Made by a program: the position numbers and the translations under genes
Assembly: GCA_016706685.1 (NCBI GenBank)
Contig: JADJJE010000030.1
Span: forward strand, 1 to 64,000
DNA length: 64,000 nt
Reading direction: 5' to 3'
Origin: Sandaracinaceae bacterium
GTDB lineage: Bacteria > Myxococcota_A > Polyangia > Polyangiales > Houyiibacteriaceae
Part shown: in pieces, positions 54,231 to 62,689 of the stretch
How the letters are laid out: the number at the start of each line of letters is the position of its first letter
How positions within the stretch are numbered: the first letter of the stretch is position 1
Notes under the pieces: model-generated
What the model was told of the DNA's origin: nothing
The model's input: the letters and a program-made list of their open reading frames with translations, nothing else
Database searches by the model: none

Positions 54231-56528
54231 GTGGGGGCCCCGCTACCGAGAGCTGAGACCAGGATCGAGCTGTGGATTGGCGCGTACGCGTTGCTTGCCA
54301 TCGCGGTGATCGTGCTGCCTGCGCTCGTGCTGGTGGAGCAGCACCTCGAGGCCTCGCTGGTGGCCAACGAGATAGACATGGTGTCGCGCGAGGAGCGCCT
54401 CATGGTCACCACGCTGGCGCACCGCGTGGCGGCGAGCGAGCGGAGCGTGAGGCGGCTCGCGCGGCGCGTGTCCGAGACCGCTACGCCCATCACACCGAGC
54501 GAGGTGCAGACCTTCGAGCAACTGGTGGCGCGCGACGCGGACGGGGCGCATCGCTCTCGCCCGGCCAGCTTCGACGCGGTCACCCAGGCGGGCATCTGGG
54601 TGCCGCGCCACGCGCCCATGGACGACGACTCGCGGGGCTTCTACGTGCGCGTGAAGCACCTGATCGAAGACACCATGCGCGGCGGGGACGACACGCTGTC
54701 CGAGAACGCGTGGCTGCTGGTGGACGGTGGCGGTGAGGTCATCTTGTGGCCGGCGGCGCCCCTGTTCATCTACGAGGCGGCGGCCAACCACGACTACTCC
54801 GACACCGAGTGGGTGAACCTCGCGCGCCCCGCGAACAATCCCGACGGCCGTCCGCGCTGGACGCGCGTGGAGTTCGACCCGGTGCCCAGCGTGTGGATGG
54901 TCTCCGTGGTGGCCCCGTACACGCGCAACGGACGCTTCGCGGGCTCCGTGGGCCACGACGTGCCGCTCGACAGGCTCATCGCAGGAGGGGCCGCGCTGTC
55001 CGAGCGGGCGGGCGCGACGTACATGGTGATCGACCGCGAGGGGCGGCTCTTGGCGTCGGCGCGCTACGCCGCCGAGATTCAGGCGGGGCGCGGGGACTAC
55101 TCCGTCGATGACGTGGCGGACGCGCCGCTGCGGAGCGCGGTCCAGCGGCTCATGCGAGCGACTCAGGACAGCACCGAGGTGCAGCGCATCGAGACCCGCG
55201 CGCTGATCGTGCTGGGGACGCGCCTCGAGGCCACCGGCTGGACCACCATCTCTGCCATCCCGCGCGAGACCATCACCGAGCGCGTGGCCGAGCCGGTGCG
55301 CACCATGCGCAACGCCACCCTGGCAGCGCTGTTGCTGGTGTTCGCGGCGTCGCTGGTGACCATCATCCAGGACCGCCGCCGCCGGCAGCGGGCGCTCTTG
55401 CAGCTGCGCGAGAGCGACGAGAAGCTGGCGCGAGCCCAGAAGCTGGACGTGCTGGGGCGCTTTGCAGGTGGCATTGCGCACGACTTCAACAACATCCTCA
55501 CCGTCATCAACGGCTTCGCGCAGATCGCCATGGCGCGCAGCCGCGAGGACGAGACCCAGCGCGACCACCTGCGGCAAATCACGCGCGCCTGCATGCGCGC
55601 GGCCGAGCTCACCCGGCAGCTCCTGGCGTTTGCCAGGACGCAGCCCATCGCGCCGCAGGTCATGGACGTGAACGACCTGGTGCGCGACACGCACAAGCTC
55701 CTGCGACGCGTCATCGGGGAGGACGTGGAGGTCATCAGCCTGCCGTCACCCACGCCCGCCTGCGTGCTGATGGACGCGGGCCAGCTGGAGCAGGTGCTCA
55801 CCAACCTGGCGGTGAACGCGCGCGACGCCATGCCCGACGGAGGCGCGCTGACGGTGCGCGTGGAGGTGGGCGACCATCGCGTGGTGCTGAAGGTGTCGGA
55901 CACGGGCGTGGGGATGCCCGAGCACGTTCGCAAGAACGCCACCGAGCCATTCTTCACCACCAAGGAGGCCGGGCGCGGGACGGGGCTGGGTTTGTCCACG
56001 TGCCTCGCCATCGTGGAGCAGGCCGGCGGCACCCTCGAGATCCAGTCCCAGGTGGGGCAGGGCACCACGTTCACCCTGTCGTTCCCGCAGGCCGACAGCA
56101 CCCAGCTGGTGCCGCCCATGCGCTCCGAGCCGCCACCCGCGCCGCGCGGCGAAGGGCAGCTGATCCTGCTGGTGGAAGACGACGCCCAGGTGCGCAACGC
56201 CACCTCCGAGCTGCTGCGGGCGCTGGGCTTCGACGTGGTCGAGGCGGACAACGGCGCGAGCGGCCTCGGCGTGGTGCGCGAGCGGCACAAGGACCTGGCG
56301 TGCGTGCTCACCGACGTGGTCATGCCCATCCTGGGCGGCGGCCCCTTCCTGGCCCTGCTGCGGGCGGAGCACCCGAGCCTGCCCGTGGTGGTCACCTCGG
56401 GCTACGTGGACGACCCGCGCCTGCGCGACGACCTGCGCGACCTCACGCTCGAGTTCCTGCCGAAGCCGTTCACGGCGGACCAGCTGTCGCGCGCGCTGGC
56501 TCGGGCCATGAGCGCGACGAGCGCCTAG
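54231..56528 (+). CDS. Hybrid sensor histidine kinase
   Basis: 765 residues. TM1 about 12-36; a large periplasmic part to about 355 with dCache-like features (SENAWLLVDGGGEVILWPAAPLF, PVPSVWMVSVVAPYTRNGRFAGSVGHDVPLDRL); TM2 near 358-380. HisKA with GRFAGGIAHDFNNILTVINGFA (phospho-His in AHDFNN), HATPase_c with N box NLAVNARDAM, DTGVGM and GRGTGLGLSTCLAIVEQ, and a C-terminal receiver domain (about 642-755) with phospho-Asp in LTDVVMP and the Lys in LPKPF. No separate response regulator follows, so the attached receiver may pass phosphate to a distant protein. GTG start with AAAGAGG upstream. Confidence 0.92.
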   Translation: MGAPLPRAETRIELWIGAYALLAIAVIVLPALVLVEQHLEASLVANEIDMVSREERLMVTTLAHRVAASERSVRRLARRVSETATPITPSEVQTFEQLVARDADGAHRSRPASFDAVTQAGIWVPRHAPMDDDSRGFYVRVKHLIEDTMRGGDDTLSENAWLLVDGGGEVILWPAAPLFIYEAAANHDYSDTEWVNLARPANNPDGRPRWTRVEFDPVPSVWMVSVVAPYTRNGRFAGSVGHDVPLDRLIAGGAALSERAGATYMVIDREGRLLASARYAAEIQAGRGDYSVDDVADAPLRSAVQRLMRATQDSTEVQRIETRALIVLGTRLEATGWTTISAIPRETITERVAEPVRTMRNATLAALLLVFAASLVTIIQDRRRRQRALLQLRESDEKLARAQKLDVLGRFAGGIAHDFNNILTVINGFAQIAMARSREDETQRDHLRQITRACMRAAELTRQLLAFARTQPIAPQVMDVNDLVRDTHKLLRRVIGEDVEVISLPSPTPACVLMDAGQLEQVLTNLAVNARDAMPDGGALTVRVEVGDHRVVLKVSDTGVGMPEHVRKNATEPFFTTKEAGRGTGLGLSTCLAIVEQAGGTLEIQSQVGQGTTFTLSFPQADSTQLVPPMRSEPPPAPRGEGQLILLVEDDAQVRNATSELLRALGFDVVEADNGASGLGVVRERHKDLACVLTDVVMPILGGGPFLALLRAEHPSLPVVVTSGYVDDPRLRDDLRDLTLEFLPKPFTADQLSRALARAMSATSA

Positions 56529-56866
56529 CCGGGCTCGCGGCGGGCGGCACCGCGGAACAGGTCCGCCAGCTCGCTCTCGGTGGCCTGGCTGGCGCGCGCC
56601 TGGCGCTCGAGGATGGCCTCCACGCCCAGGCTCGAGTCCAGCTCGTTCAGGAACTGGTCCACGGCCAGGCGGGCCAGCCCCTCGATGCGGTCACCCCAGC
56701 GCTCTTTGAGGCGCGCCTTGGCGGCGTCCTCCAGCAGCGCGTGGAAGGCCTTGCGGACGACCTGATCGGCCTCGCCCTTGAGCATCTGCGTGGGTTCGAG
56801 ATCCAAGAAGCGGGCGTTCTTGGGGCTGGGCGGCGGGCCGCCTTCGGGGCGCTTTTGGTCGTTCAT
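56525..56866 (-). CDS. Small helical protein of unknown function
   Basis: 113 residues, charged and helical (GEADQVVRKAFHALLEDAAKARLKERWGDRIEGLARLAVDQFLNELDSSLGVEAILERQARA). No signal or membrane helix. The N terminus is Pro-rich and disordered. The stop overlaps the end of the convergent hybrid kinase by four bases. Start at ATG 56866. Confidence 0.6.
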   Translation of the reverse strand: MNDQKRPEGGPPPSPKNARFLDLEPTQMLKGEADQVVRKAFHALLEDAAKARLKERWGDRIEGLARLAVDQFLNELDSSLGVEAILERQARASQATESELADLFRGAARREPG

Positions 56867-56968
56867 GGTTTCATTCTGCCGCGCTGCACGAGGTGGCGAA
56901 AGGGCCGGCCGCGAGAACCCGTCTCGACCCTGGTTGCAGGGCTCACCCCGCGCTGAGACCATGCGCCG

Positions 56969-57310
56969 ATGACCCCCAGCCGCCGTCCACCGCCGCCTGC
57001 AGCAGCGCCTCGCGAGCCGTCACGAGACACCCGCGGCGTGGAGCTCACCGAGGTGCAGGTGGACGGCGTGGCCATGCTGCTCATCGACCTGCCCGCGCCC
57101 ACGCTCGCGGGGGACCACTTCGCCGACATGACGGATGCGGAGCGCGACGTGGCGCTGCGCGTGGCCGCGGGGCAGAGCAACGCGGCCATCGCCAAGGCGC
57201 GCGGAACGCACGTGCGCACTGTGGCCAACCAGCTGGCGGCGCTCTTCCGCAAGCTGGGCGTGGCGAGCCGCGCGGAGCTGCGCGCGCTGCTGGCGCGGGG
57301 CGGCAGCTGA
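56969..57310 (+). CDS. Small LuxR-type HTH regulator
   Basis: 113 residues with a disordered Pro-rich N terminus and a strand-rich segment (TEVQVDGVAMLLIDLPAPTLAGDHFADM). A LuxR_C HTH follows (about 52-108: MTDAERDVALRVAAGQSNAAIAKARGTHVRTVANQLAALFRKLGVASRAEL). The recognition helix RTVANQL equals that of the second HTH of the regulator at 46469. No receiver domain. Upstream of another LuxR regulator, 58 bp apart. Confidence 0.8.
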   Translation: MTPSRRPPPPAAAPREPSRDTRGVELTEVQVDGVAMLLIDLPAPTLAGDHFADMTDAERDVALRVAAGQSNAAIAKARGTHVRTVANQLAALFRKLGVASRAELRALLARGGS

Positions 57311-57368
57311 CTCACCCCTAGAGCCGTGCTCTAGGGAGGATTCGAAAGAAGCAGTATGCTCGCCGCGC

Positions 57369-58358
57369 ATGCCTCGGCCTGGGCTACTGGATGTGATCGC
57401 TTGCGCGTGGGACCTCGACCGCGACGTGTCGTCGTGGCTCGCGGACTTGTCCGACTGCAGCGCGAGGGTGTTGCCCGGGGTGGAGGGGGCGGTGTGCTGG
57501 CTGTCCCGCGTAGGTGAAGAGGGGCCGCAGCTGGTGGCCGCCGAAGGGCAGGGCGACCTGCTGGCGTGGATGATGCGCGACCATGAAGGCGGCCTCGAAG
57601 AGGGCGCGCTCGACGCGGCGTATGCCAGCGCGCCCATGGTGGCCTCCATGCGCAGCATCTTCGACGAGACCTGGTCGAGCCTCCCGAACGCCATGGCGCG
57701 GGAGTTCTCGGCGCGTGATCTGCACGACGTGGTCACGGTGGCACCGAAGGCGGGCAACGACGTGGTGACGCTGGCGCTGCCCATCCCACGGCGACACGGG
57801 GTGGCCCGCGACGCGCGGCTGGGCGAGCTGATGGGCCGCTGGCAGGGGGTTGGCCACCAGCTGCGGCAGGCGCTGGTGGCGCGTCGGGCGCTGGGCGGCA
57901 CGGCGGCCGACGCCTCGCTGCACGTGCCCGACGTCATCGCCGACTTCGACGCCCGCGGCCGCGGGGACTTTCGCTTCCCACACCTGCGCCCCGCGCTGCT
58001 GGAGCAGAGCCGGCGCGTGTCCAGCGCGGAAGGCGGCGCCATGGCGCACCTGGGGGTCTGGGAGGACCTCATCGCGGGGCGCTACTCCATCATCGCCCAC
58101 CGGGAGCACACGGGCCGGCGGCGCTTCCTGGCCATCCAGAACGCCGCCGAGCAAGCCACGCTGCGTGCGCTTTCACGCGCCGAGCGCATGGTGGTGGAGC
58201 GCCTGGGCCGCGGTGACGCGCACAAGGCCATCGCGGCCGACCTGGGTGTGCGCACTTCGTCGGTGGCCAACGTGGCGGCGCGCGCGCTCCAGAAGCTGGG
58301 CGTGGCCGACGTGGCGCAGCTGGCCATGCTGCACGCCGGCCTCGCCCGGCCCACCTGA
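57369..58358 (+). CDS. LuxR-type HTH regulator with N-terminal sensor-like domain
   Basis: 329 residues. The N-terminal two thirds (ACAWDLDRDVSSWLADLSDCSARVLPGVEGAVCWLSRV) match in layout the regulator at 46469. A single LuxR_C HTH closes it (about 265-322: LSRAERMVVERLGRGDAHKAIAADLGVRTSSVANVAARALQKLGVADVAQL). No membrane or receiver domain, so the N-terminal part probably senses a ligand or protein partner. Start at ATG 57369. Second gene of a regulator pair. Confidence 0.8.
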   Translation: MPRPGLLDVIACAWDLDRDVSSWLADLSDCSARVLPGVEGAVCWLSRVGEEGPQLVAAEGQGDLLAWMMRDHEGGLEEGALDAAYASAPMVASMRSIFDETWSSLPNAMAREFSARDLHDVVTVAPKAGNDVVTLALPIPRRHGVARDARLGELMGRWQGVGHQLRQALVARRALGGTAADASLHVPDVIADFDARGRGDFRFPHLRPALLEQSRRVSSAEGGAMAHLGVWEDLIAGRYSIIAHREHTGRRRFLAIQNAAEQATLRALSRAERMVVERLGRGDAHKAIAADLGVRTSSVANVAARALQKLGVADVAQLAMLHAGLARPT

Positions 58359-58416
58359 GCGTTCACGCGGTACATCACGCTCGACTTGCGCGCGGTGATT
58401 GGCGACGCTGACGCCG

Positions 58417-60390
58417 ATGCAACGCGACGAGCTGGTGGCGCACCTGCGGACCCTCGGGGTCGATGAAGCGAGCGGGCTGGCTTTCGACGCGACCATCACG
58501 CCAGAGACGCTGCTGGGGCCGTTTCCGAGCGCGCGGCCCCCGGGGGCTGCTGCGCTCGTGGCCGCGCCGCCAGGGGCCAGCGTGGGGCCGTTGCCGCGCA
58601 TCGGGCTGAGCGGGCTGGTGTCGGGTCAGTCCGCGTCGGACGTCGCGGTGAGCGGCGCGTCCGGGCGCATCGAAGACCCGGCCGACTTCGAGATCCTGAG
58701 CGTGCTGGGGGAGGGCGGCATGGGCCGCGTGCACCTGGCGCGGCAGCGCTCACTGGGCCGTGACGTGGCCATCAAGACGCTCAAGGCCGAGGTCGCAGAT
58801 GTGCACGCGGTCGAGATGCTGCGCGAAGAGGCCACCACCATGGGCCGCCTCGAGCACCCCAACATGGTGCCCGTGCACGCCGTGGGGCGCGACGACTCGG
58901 GGCGCCTGCTGCTGGTGATGAAGCGTGTGGACGGCGTGGCGTGGAGCGACCTGCTGCACGACCCCCACCACCCGCGCTGGGAGGTGCTGGCGCCGCGCGA
59001 CGAGGACCGCCTCGAGCTGCACCTGAGCGTCTTGGCGCAGGTGGCCAACGCGCTCGAGTTCGCGCACAGCCGGGGCGTCGTGCACCGCGACGTGAAGCCG
59101 GAGAACGTGCTGCTGGGCGAGCACGGTGAGGTCTACCTGGCGGACTGGGGCATCGCGCTGCGCCTCGGTGGCGCCGCGTCCATGACGCTGGTGGGCACGC
59201 CCGCCTACATGGCGCCCGAGATGGTGCGCGCGGACTCCGCCCGCATCGACGCGCGCACGGACGTGTTCTTGCTGGGGGCCACGCTGCACGAGGTGCTCAC
59301 GGGGCAGCCGCCGTACTCGGGGGCCAGCATCCACGCGGTGCTGGTGGCTGCGCACGACGCGTTGCCGCCCAGCTACGGGCCGGAGGTGCCGAGTGAGCTC
59401 GCGGCCATCGCACGGCGCGCCATGGCGGCCTCGCCGGAGGACCGCTTTCCGAGCGCGCTCGCGTTTCGGCAAGCGCTCGATGAGCGGCGGCGCCATGCGG
59501 GGGCGCTGGCCCTCGTTCGCTCGGGGCGCGAGCTGCTGGCGGACCTCGAGGCCGCGCCGCAGGGGAGCGCAGGGGGCGGGCCCGACGTGGACCGCAAGCT
59601 CACGGAGTGCCGCTTCGCCTTCGTGCAGGCGCTGCGCATCTGGCCCGAGAACGAAGACGCGCGCGAGGGCCTGGACCAGGCGCTGCGCTTGGCCGTGCAG
59701 CACGAGCTGGGCCGCGAGAACCCGGTCGCCGCGCGCAGCCTGCTGGCCGAGCTGCACGTGCCGGACGCCGCGCTGCTGGCGCGCGTTTTGGCGCTCGAGA
59801 CCACGCTCGCGTCACGCCTCGGCGCGGTGCAGAAGCTCGAGGCCATCGCCGCCGACGCCGACCTGCGCGTGGGGCTGCGCTCGCGCATGATCCTCTTCGG
59901 GTTCGTCACCGCGGCGGGGGTGGCCATCTCGGCGTACTTCTCGCTCGGCCCGCGTGCCGATGCGGCGCCGCCCAGCGGGCAAGAGATCGTCGGCGTGGCG
60001 CTCCTGTTCATCGCCATCGTGGCGGTGGGCAGCCTGCTGCTGCGCAAGCACCTGCTCGCCAACCTGGCGGGGCGACAGGCCATTGGGCTCTTGGCGGGCG
60101 GCCTGCTGGGGCTGCTGGCCCACCGCGTGATCGGAGCGGCCAACGGCGTGTCCACGCTGTCCGTGCTCGCCATGGACTTCGTGGTGCTGGGGCTGGCCAG
60201 CGGGGCGGCGGGGCTCATCGTGCCCCGCGCCAGCTGGGCCGCGCTTGTGCCCGTGCTCGGGGCGGTGCTGTCGGCCATGTACCCAAGCCACGTGGTGGTC
60301 ATCTTCTCGTCGTTCTCGGTGCTGACGGTGCTCGCCGTGGCGGGGCTGTGGCTCGGTAGTGTTCGAGCGCGCGACCGGTCTGACGGGTGA
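58417..60390 (+). CDS. Membrane-anchored Ser/Thr protein kinase
   Basis: About 657 residues. Kinase domain about 90-365: glycine loop GEGGMGRV (98-105), VAIK lysine (Lys120), HRDVKPEN (223-230), DWG in place of DFG (243-245) and APE (266-268). A helical region follows (370-480) with a Leu-rich linker, then about six membrane segments (from MILFGFVTAAGVAISAYF to VLTVLAVAGLWLGSV). DWG kinases are frequent in myxobacteria and are usually active. A cytosolic N-terminal part (1-85) is Pro/Ala-rich. ATG 58417 is preferred to TTG 58399. Confidence 0.9.
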   Translation: MQRDELVAHLRTLGVDEASGLAFDATITPETLLGPFPSARPPGAAALVAAPPGASVGPLPRIGLSGLVSGQSASDVAVSGASGRIEDPADFEILSVLGEGGMGRVHLARQRSLGRDVAIKTLKAEVADVHAVEMLREEATTMGRLEHPNMVPVHAVGRDDSGRLLLVMKRVDGVAWSDLLHDPHHPRWEVLAPRDEDRLELHLSVLAQVANALEFAHSRGVVHRDVKPENVLLGEHGEVYLADWGIALRLGGAASMTLVGTPAYMAPEMVRADSARIDARTDVFLLGATLHEVLTGQPPYSGASIHAVLVAAHDALPPSYGPEVPSELAAIARRAMAASPEDRFPSALAFRQALDERRRHAGALALVRSGRELLADLEAAPQGSAGGGPDVDRKLTECRFAFVQALRIWPENEDAREGLDQALRLAVQHELGRENPVAARSLLAELHVPDAALLARVLALETTLASRLGAVQKLEAIAADADLRVGLRSRMILFGFVTAAGVAISAYFSLGPRADAAPPSGQEIVGVALLFIAIVAVGSLLLRKHLLANLAGRQAIGLLAGGLLGLLAHRVIGAANGVSTLSVLAMDFVVLGLASGAAGLIVPRASWAALVPVLGAVLSAMYPSHVVVIFSSFSVLTVLAVAGLWLGSVRARDRSDG

Positions 60391-60552
60391 TCCGGTGCCA
60401 ACCCCGCGCCGAAAGCGTCAACCGGGTTGACGGCGCGACCCGCGAATCGCTCTAGGAACAAGCTGCTGTGCTTGTGGCACGGCGCTCGCACAGCGTACCG
60501 TGAGTTCGACGCAGCCCGCGTCGGGACGCACGTGAGCGTGCTGGAGAGACGG

Positions 60553-62175
60553 ATGCCGAACCCTCGTCGCTTTGGGACCAGGATGCGAAGACTATGCGGG
60601 GTGGCGCTGCTCGGCGTCATGGCTTGCGACACGCCCGCTCCCATCGAGGAGCAGCCCCCGTGCCAGACGTCCGTGGTCCGCCGATTGGCTGTCTACAGCC
60701 CGCCCGACGAGGTCGACCTCTTGCTGGTCGTCGACGACTCCGCCTCCATGAGCGGTGAGCAAGCTGAGCTGGGCGCCGAGGTGGCGCGGGTGCTGCGCTC
60801 GCTCCCTTGGCTGGGTCAGCTGGACACCAGCCTGCACGTGGGGGTGGTGTCCAGCGACTTGGGCGCAGGCGGCGGCGGCTCCCTCAGCGAGGGTTGCAGC
60901 TATCCGCTCGGGCGTGATGGCCGCATGCTGCGGGCGCACACGGGTGGCGACCCCAGCTGCACGGCGGTGTCCGAAGCGCTGCCGTACGTCACGGTGGAGG
61001 CGGGGGACAACCTGGATGACATCGCCGACCGGGTGGGCTGCCTGGTGCACACCGGCGCGGGTGGCTGTGGCTTCGAGCAGCCCCTCGAGGCCGCGCTCAA
61101 GGCGCTGACACCGGCCGCGTTCGAGCTGCGCTTTCAGCAAGAGCGCGGTGGCGTGATCGAGAGCGACACGGGCGGGCACGGCAGCGGCGCGAACGCGGGC
61201 TTCCTCCGGGAGAACTCGCTGCTGGTCATCGCGATCATCACCGACGAAGACGACTGCTCCAGCGCGGACATGGACCTCTTCTCGCCCAGCGGCGCGGACC
61301 CGCAGTACCCCTCGCCCGTCACGGGGCCCAGCGGGGACCCTCTTGTGCAGTGCTCCGCGCACCCCTCGGCGCTCCATCCCGTGCAGCGCTACGTGGATGG
61401 CTTCCGCGCTCTGCGTCCCGGCATGGAGCACTACCTGGTCTTCGTGGTGGTCGGGGGTGTCGACGACGCGCTGCTGCGCGCCCACTCGGAGGCCTCCCTC
61501 ATCAACGATGTCGAGTACCTCGAGACGGACTACGCGGCGCTGCTCGCGGAGCCGGGTATGCAGGAGGTGGTGGACAGCAGTGGACTGGCGCTCGTCCCCG
61601 CATGCACGCGTCCAGCGCCGGACGACCCCGAGAACGCCGCGCTGGAGCGCGCGGCCGCCCCACCCCGGAGGCTGATCGCCGTGGCCGAGGGGTTGCTCCA
61701 CACCGGCGCCGCGAGCGCGCTCATCTCGGTGTGCAGCGCGGTGGACACCGCGGCCAGCGACCATCGCCTCGACCTCGGTCGCCTCGGGCCGCTGTCCGGC
61801 GACCTCTATGCGCAGCACTTCGACCACTTCGCGTACGGCCTGCCGCGCCCCATGGAGCGCGACGCCAACCACCTCGTGCAGTGCCGCGTGACCGAGCCCC
61901 TGCGCGTAGGGCTCCGCTGCGAAGGTCTCCCCGGGCGCACCTTCATGGCGTGGGACGAGCAGCGCGAGGTCTGCGAGATCACGCAGCTGGGTGTACCCCC
62001 CGGAGAGCGCGTGCAGGGAGCGACCATCGCCGGGGCCGGGTGGTACTACGACGACTTCAACGCGTGGATCGACTACTACGGGGAGCAGGCGGTTCAGTTC
62101 ACCCTGAGTGGGACCCCGCGCGCTGGCTCGAGGGTCTACGTGGAGTGCCTCGAGCAGGTCTGCGAAGCGGAGTGA
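60553..62175 (+). CDS. Lipoprotein with von Willebrand A-like domain
   Basis: About 540 residues. Signal LCGVALLGVMAC with lipid Cys. The VWA-like domain starts EVDLLLVVDDSASMSGEQAEL, a MIDAS-type motif (DxSxS here DDSASM), with VGVVSSDLGAGGGGSL and LLVIAIITDEDDCSSADM supplying the later metal-site strands. About ten Cys suggest disulfides. This type of predicted lipoprotein, with ITDEDDCS, is common in myxobacteria; function unknown. The ATG at 60553 has GGAGAGA upstream. No operon partner. Confidence 0.8.
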   Translation: MPNPRRFGTRMRRLCGVALLGVMACDTPAPIEEQPPCQTSVVRRLAVYSPPDEVDLLLVVDDSASMSGEQAELGAEVARVLRSLPWLGQLDTSLHVGVVSSDLGAGGGGSLSEGCSYPLGRDGRMLRAHTGGDPSCTAVSEALPYVTVEAGDNLDDIADRVGCLVHTGAGGCGFEQPLEAALKALTPAAFELRFQQERGGVIESDTGGHGSGANAGFLRENSLLVIAIITDEDDCSSADMDLFSPSGADPQYPSPVTGPSGDPLVQCSAHPSALHPVQRYVDGFRALRPGMEHYLVFVVVGGVDDALLRAHSEASLINDVEYLETDYAALLAEPGMQEVVDSSGLALVPACTRPAPDDPENAALERAAAPPRRLIAVAEGLLHTGAASALISVCSAVDTAASDHRLDLGRLGPLSGDLYAQHFDHFAYGLPRPMERDANHLVQCRVTEPLRVGLRCEGLPGRTFMAWDEQREVCEITQLGVPPGERVQGATIAGAGWYYDDFNAWIDYYGEQAVQFTLSGTPRAGSRVYVECLEQVCEAE

Positions 62176-62235
62176 CGCGACGCGCACCGTTGCAACGCGC
62201 GCGGGGCTTCCCGTAACATCGGGGTGACATCCCCC

Positions 62236-62649
62236 ATGCCCATCTACTTCAAGCCCCTGTCGGAGACGCGCTACTCGTTCGAGTACGTGGGGGCCGTCAG
62301 TGATGACGACGTGGACACAGCCGAGACGCAGTGGCTGACGGCCATGCGCAACGCCGACGCCGCGGGCCGGCGGCTGGTGCTCTTCGTGGATGGCCTGCGC
62401 TCCGAGGGCATGAGCGCCAAGCAGCGCCAGGTCACGGCCGACTTCAGCATCAAGCACGAGGGGCTCATTCGGCGCGTGTGCGTGGCCCAAGCGGTCACGC
62501 TCGACAGCGCGCTCCAGCGCGGCATCCTCACGGCCATCTTGTGGCTCAAGCCACCGCCCACCGAGCTGCGCGCATTCAAGACGCGCGCCGAAGCCGAGGC
62601 CTTCCTCGACGAAGTCGAGCGCAAGAACAACCTCGCGCGCTCCGCCTGA
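62236..62649 (+). CDS. STAS/SpoIIAA-like small protein
   Basis: 137 residues, cytosolic. The alternation of strands and helices (YSFEYVGAVSDDDVDTAETQWLTAMRNADAAGRRLVLFVDGLRS, then LIRRVCVAQAV) fits an anti-sigma antagonist-like STAS or SpoIIAA-like fold, but there is no conserved phosphorylatable Ser signature. Unassigned otherwise. Start at ATG 62236; a GTG four codons earlier is possible. Confidence 0.55.
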   Translation: MPIYFKPLSETRYSFEYVGAVSDDDVDTAETQWLTAMRNADAAGRRLVLFVDGLRSEGMSAKQRQVTADFSIKHEGLIRRVCVAQAVTLDSALQRGILTAILWLKPPPTELRAFKTRAEAEAFLDEVERKNNLARSA

Positions 62650-62689
62650 CGCGCCGCTCCCCCCGAGCAGCGCGCCAGCCATCATCACG

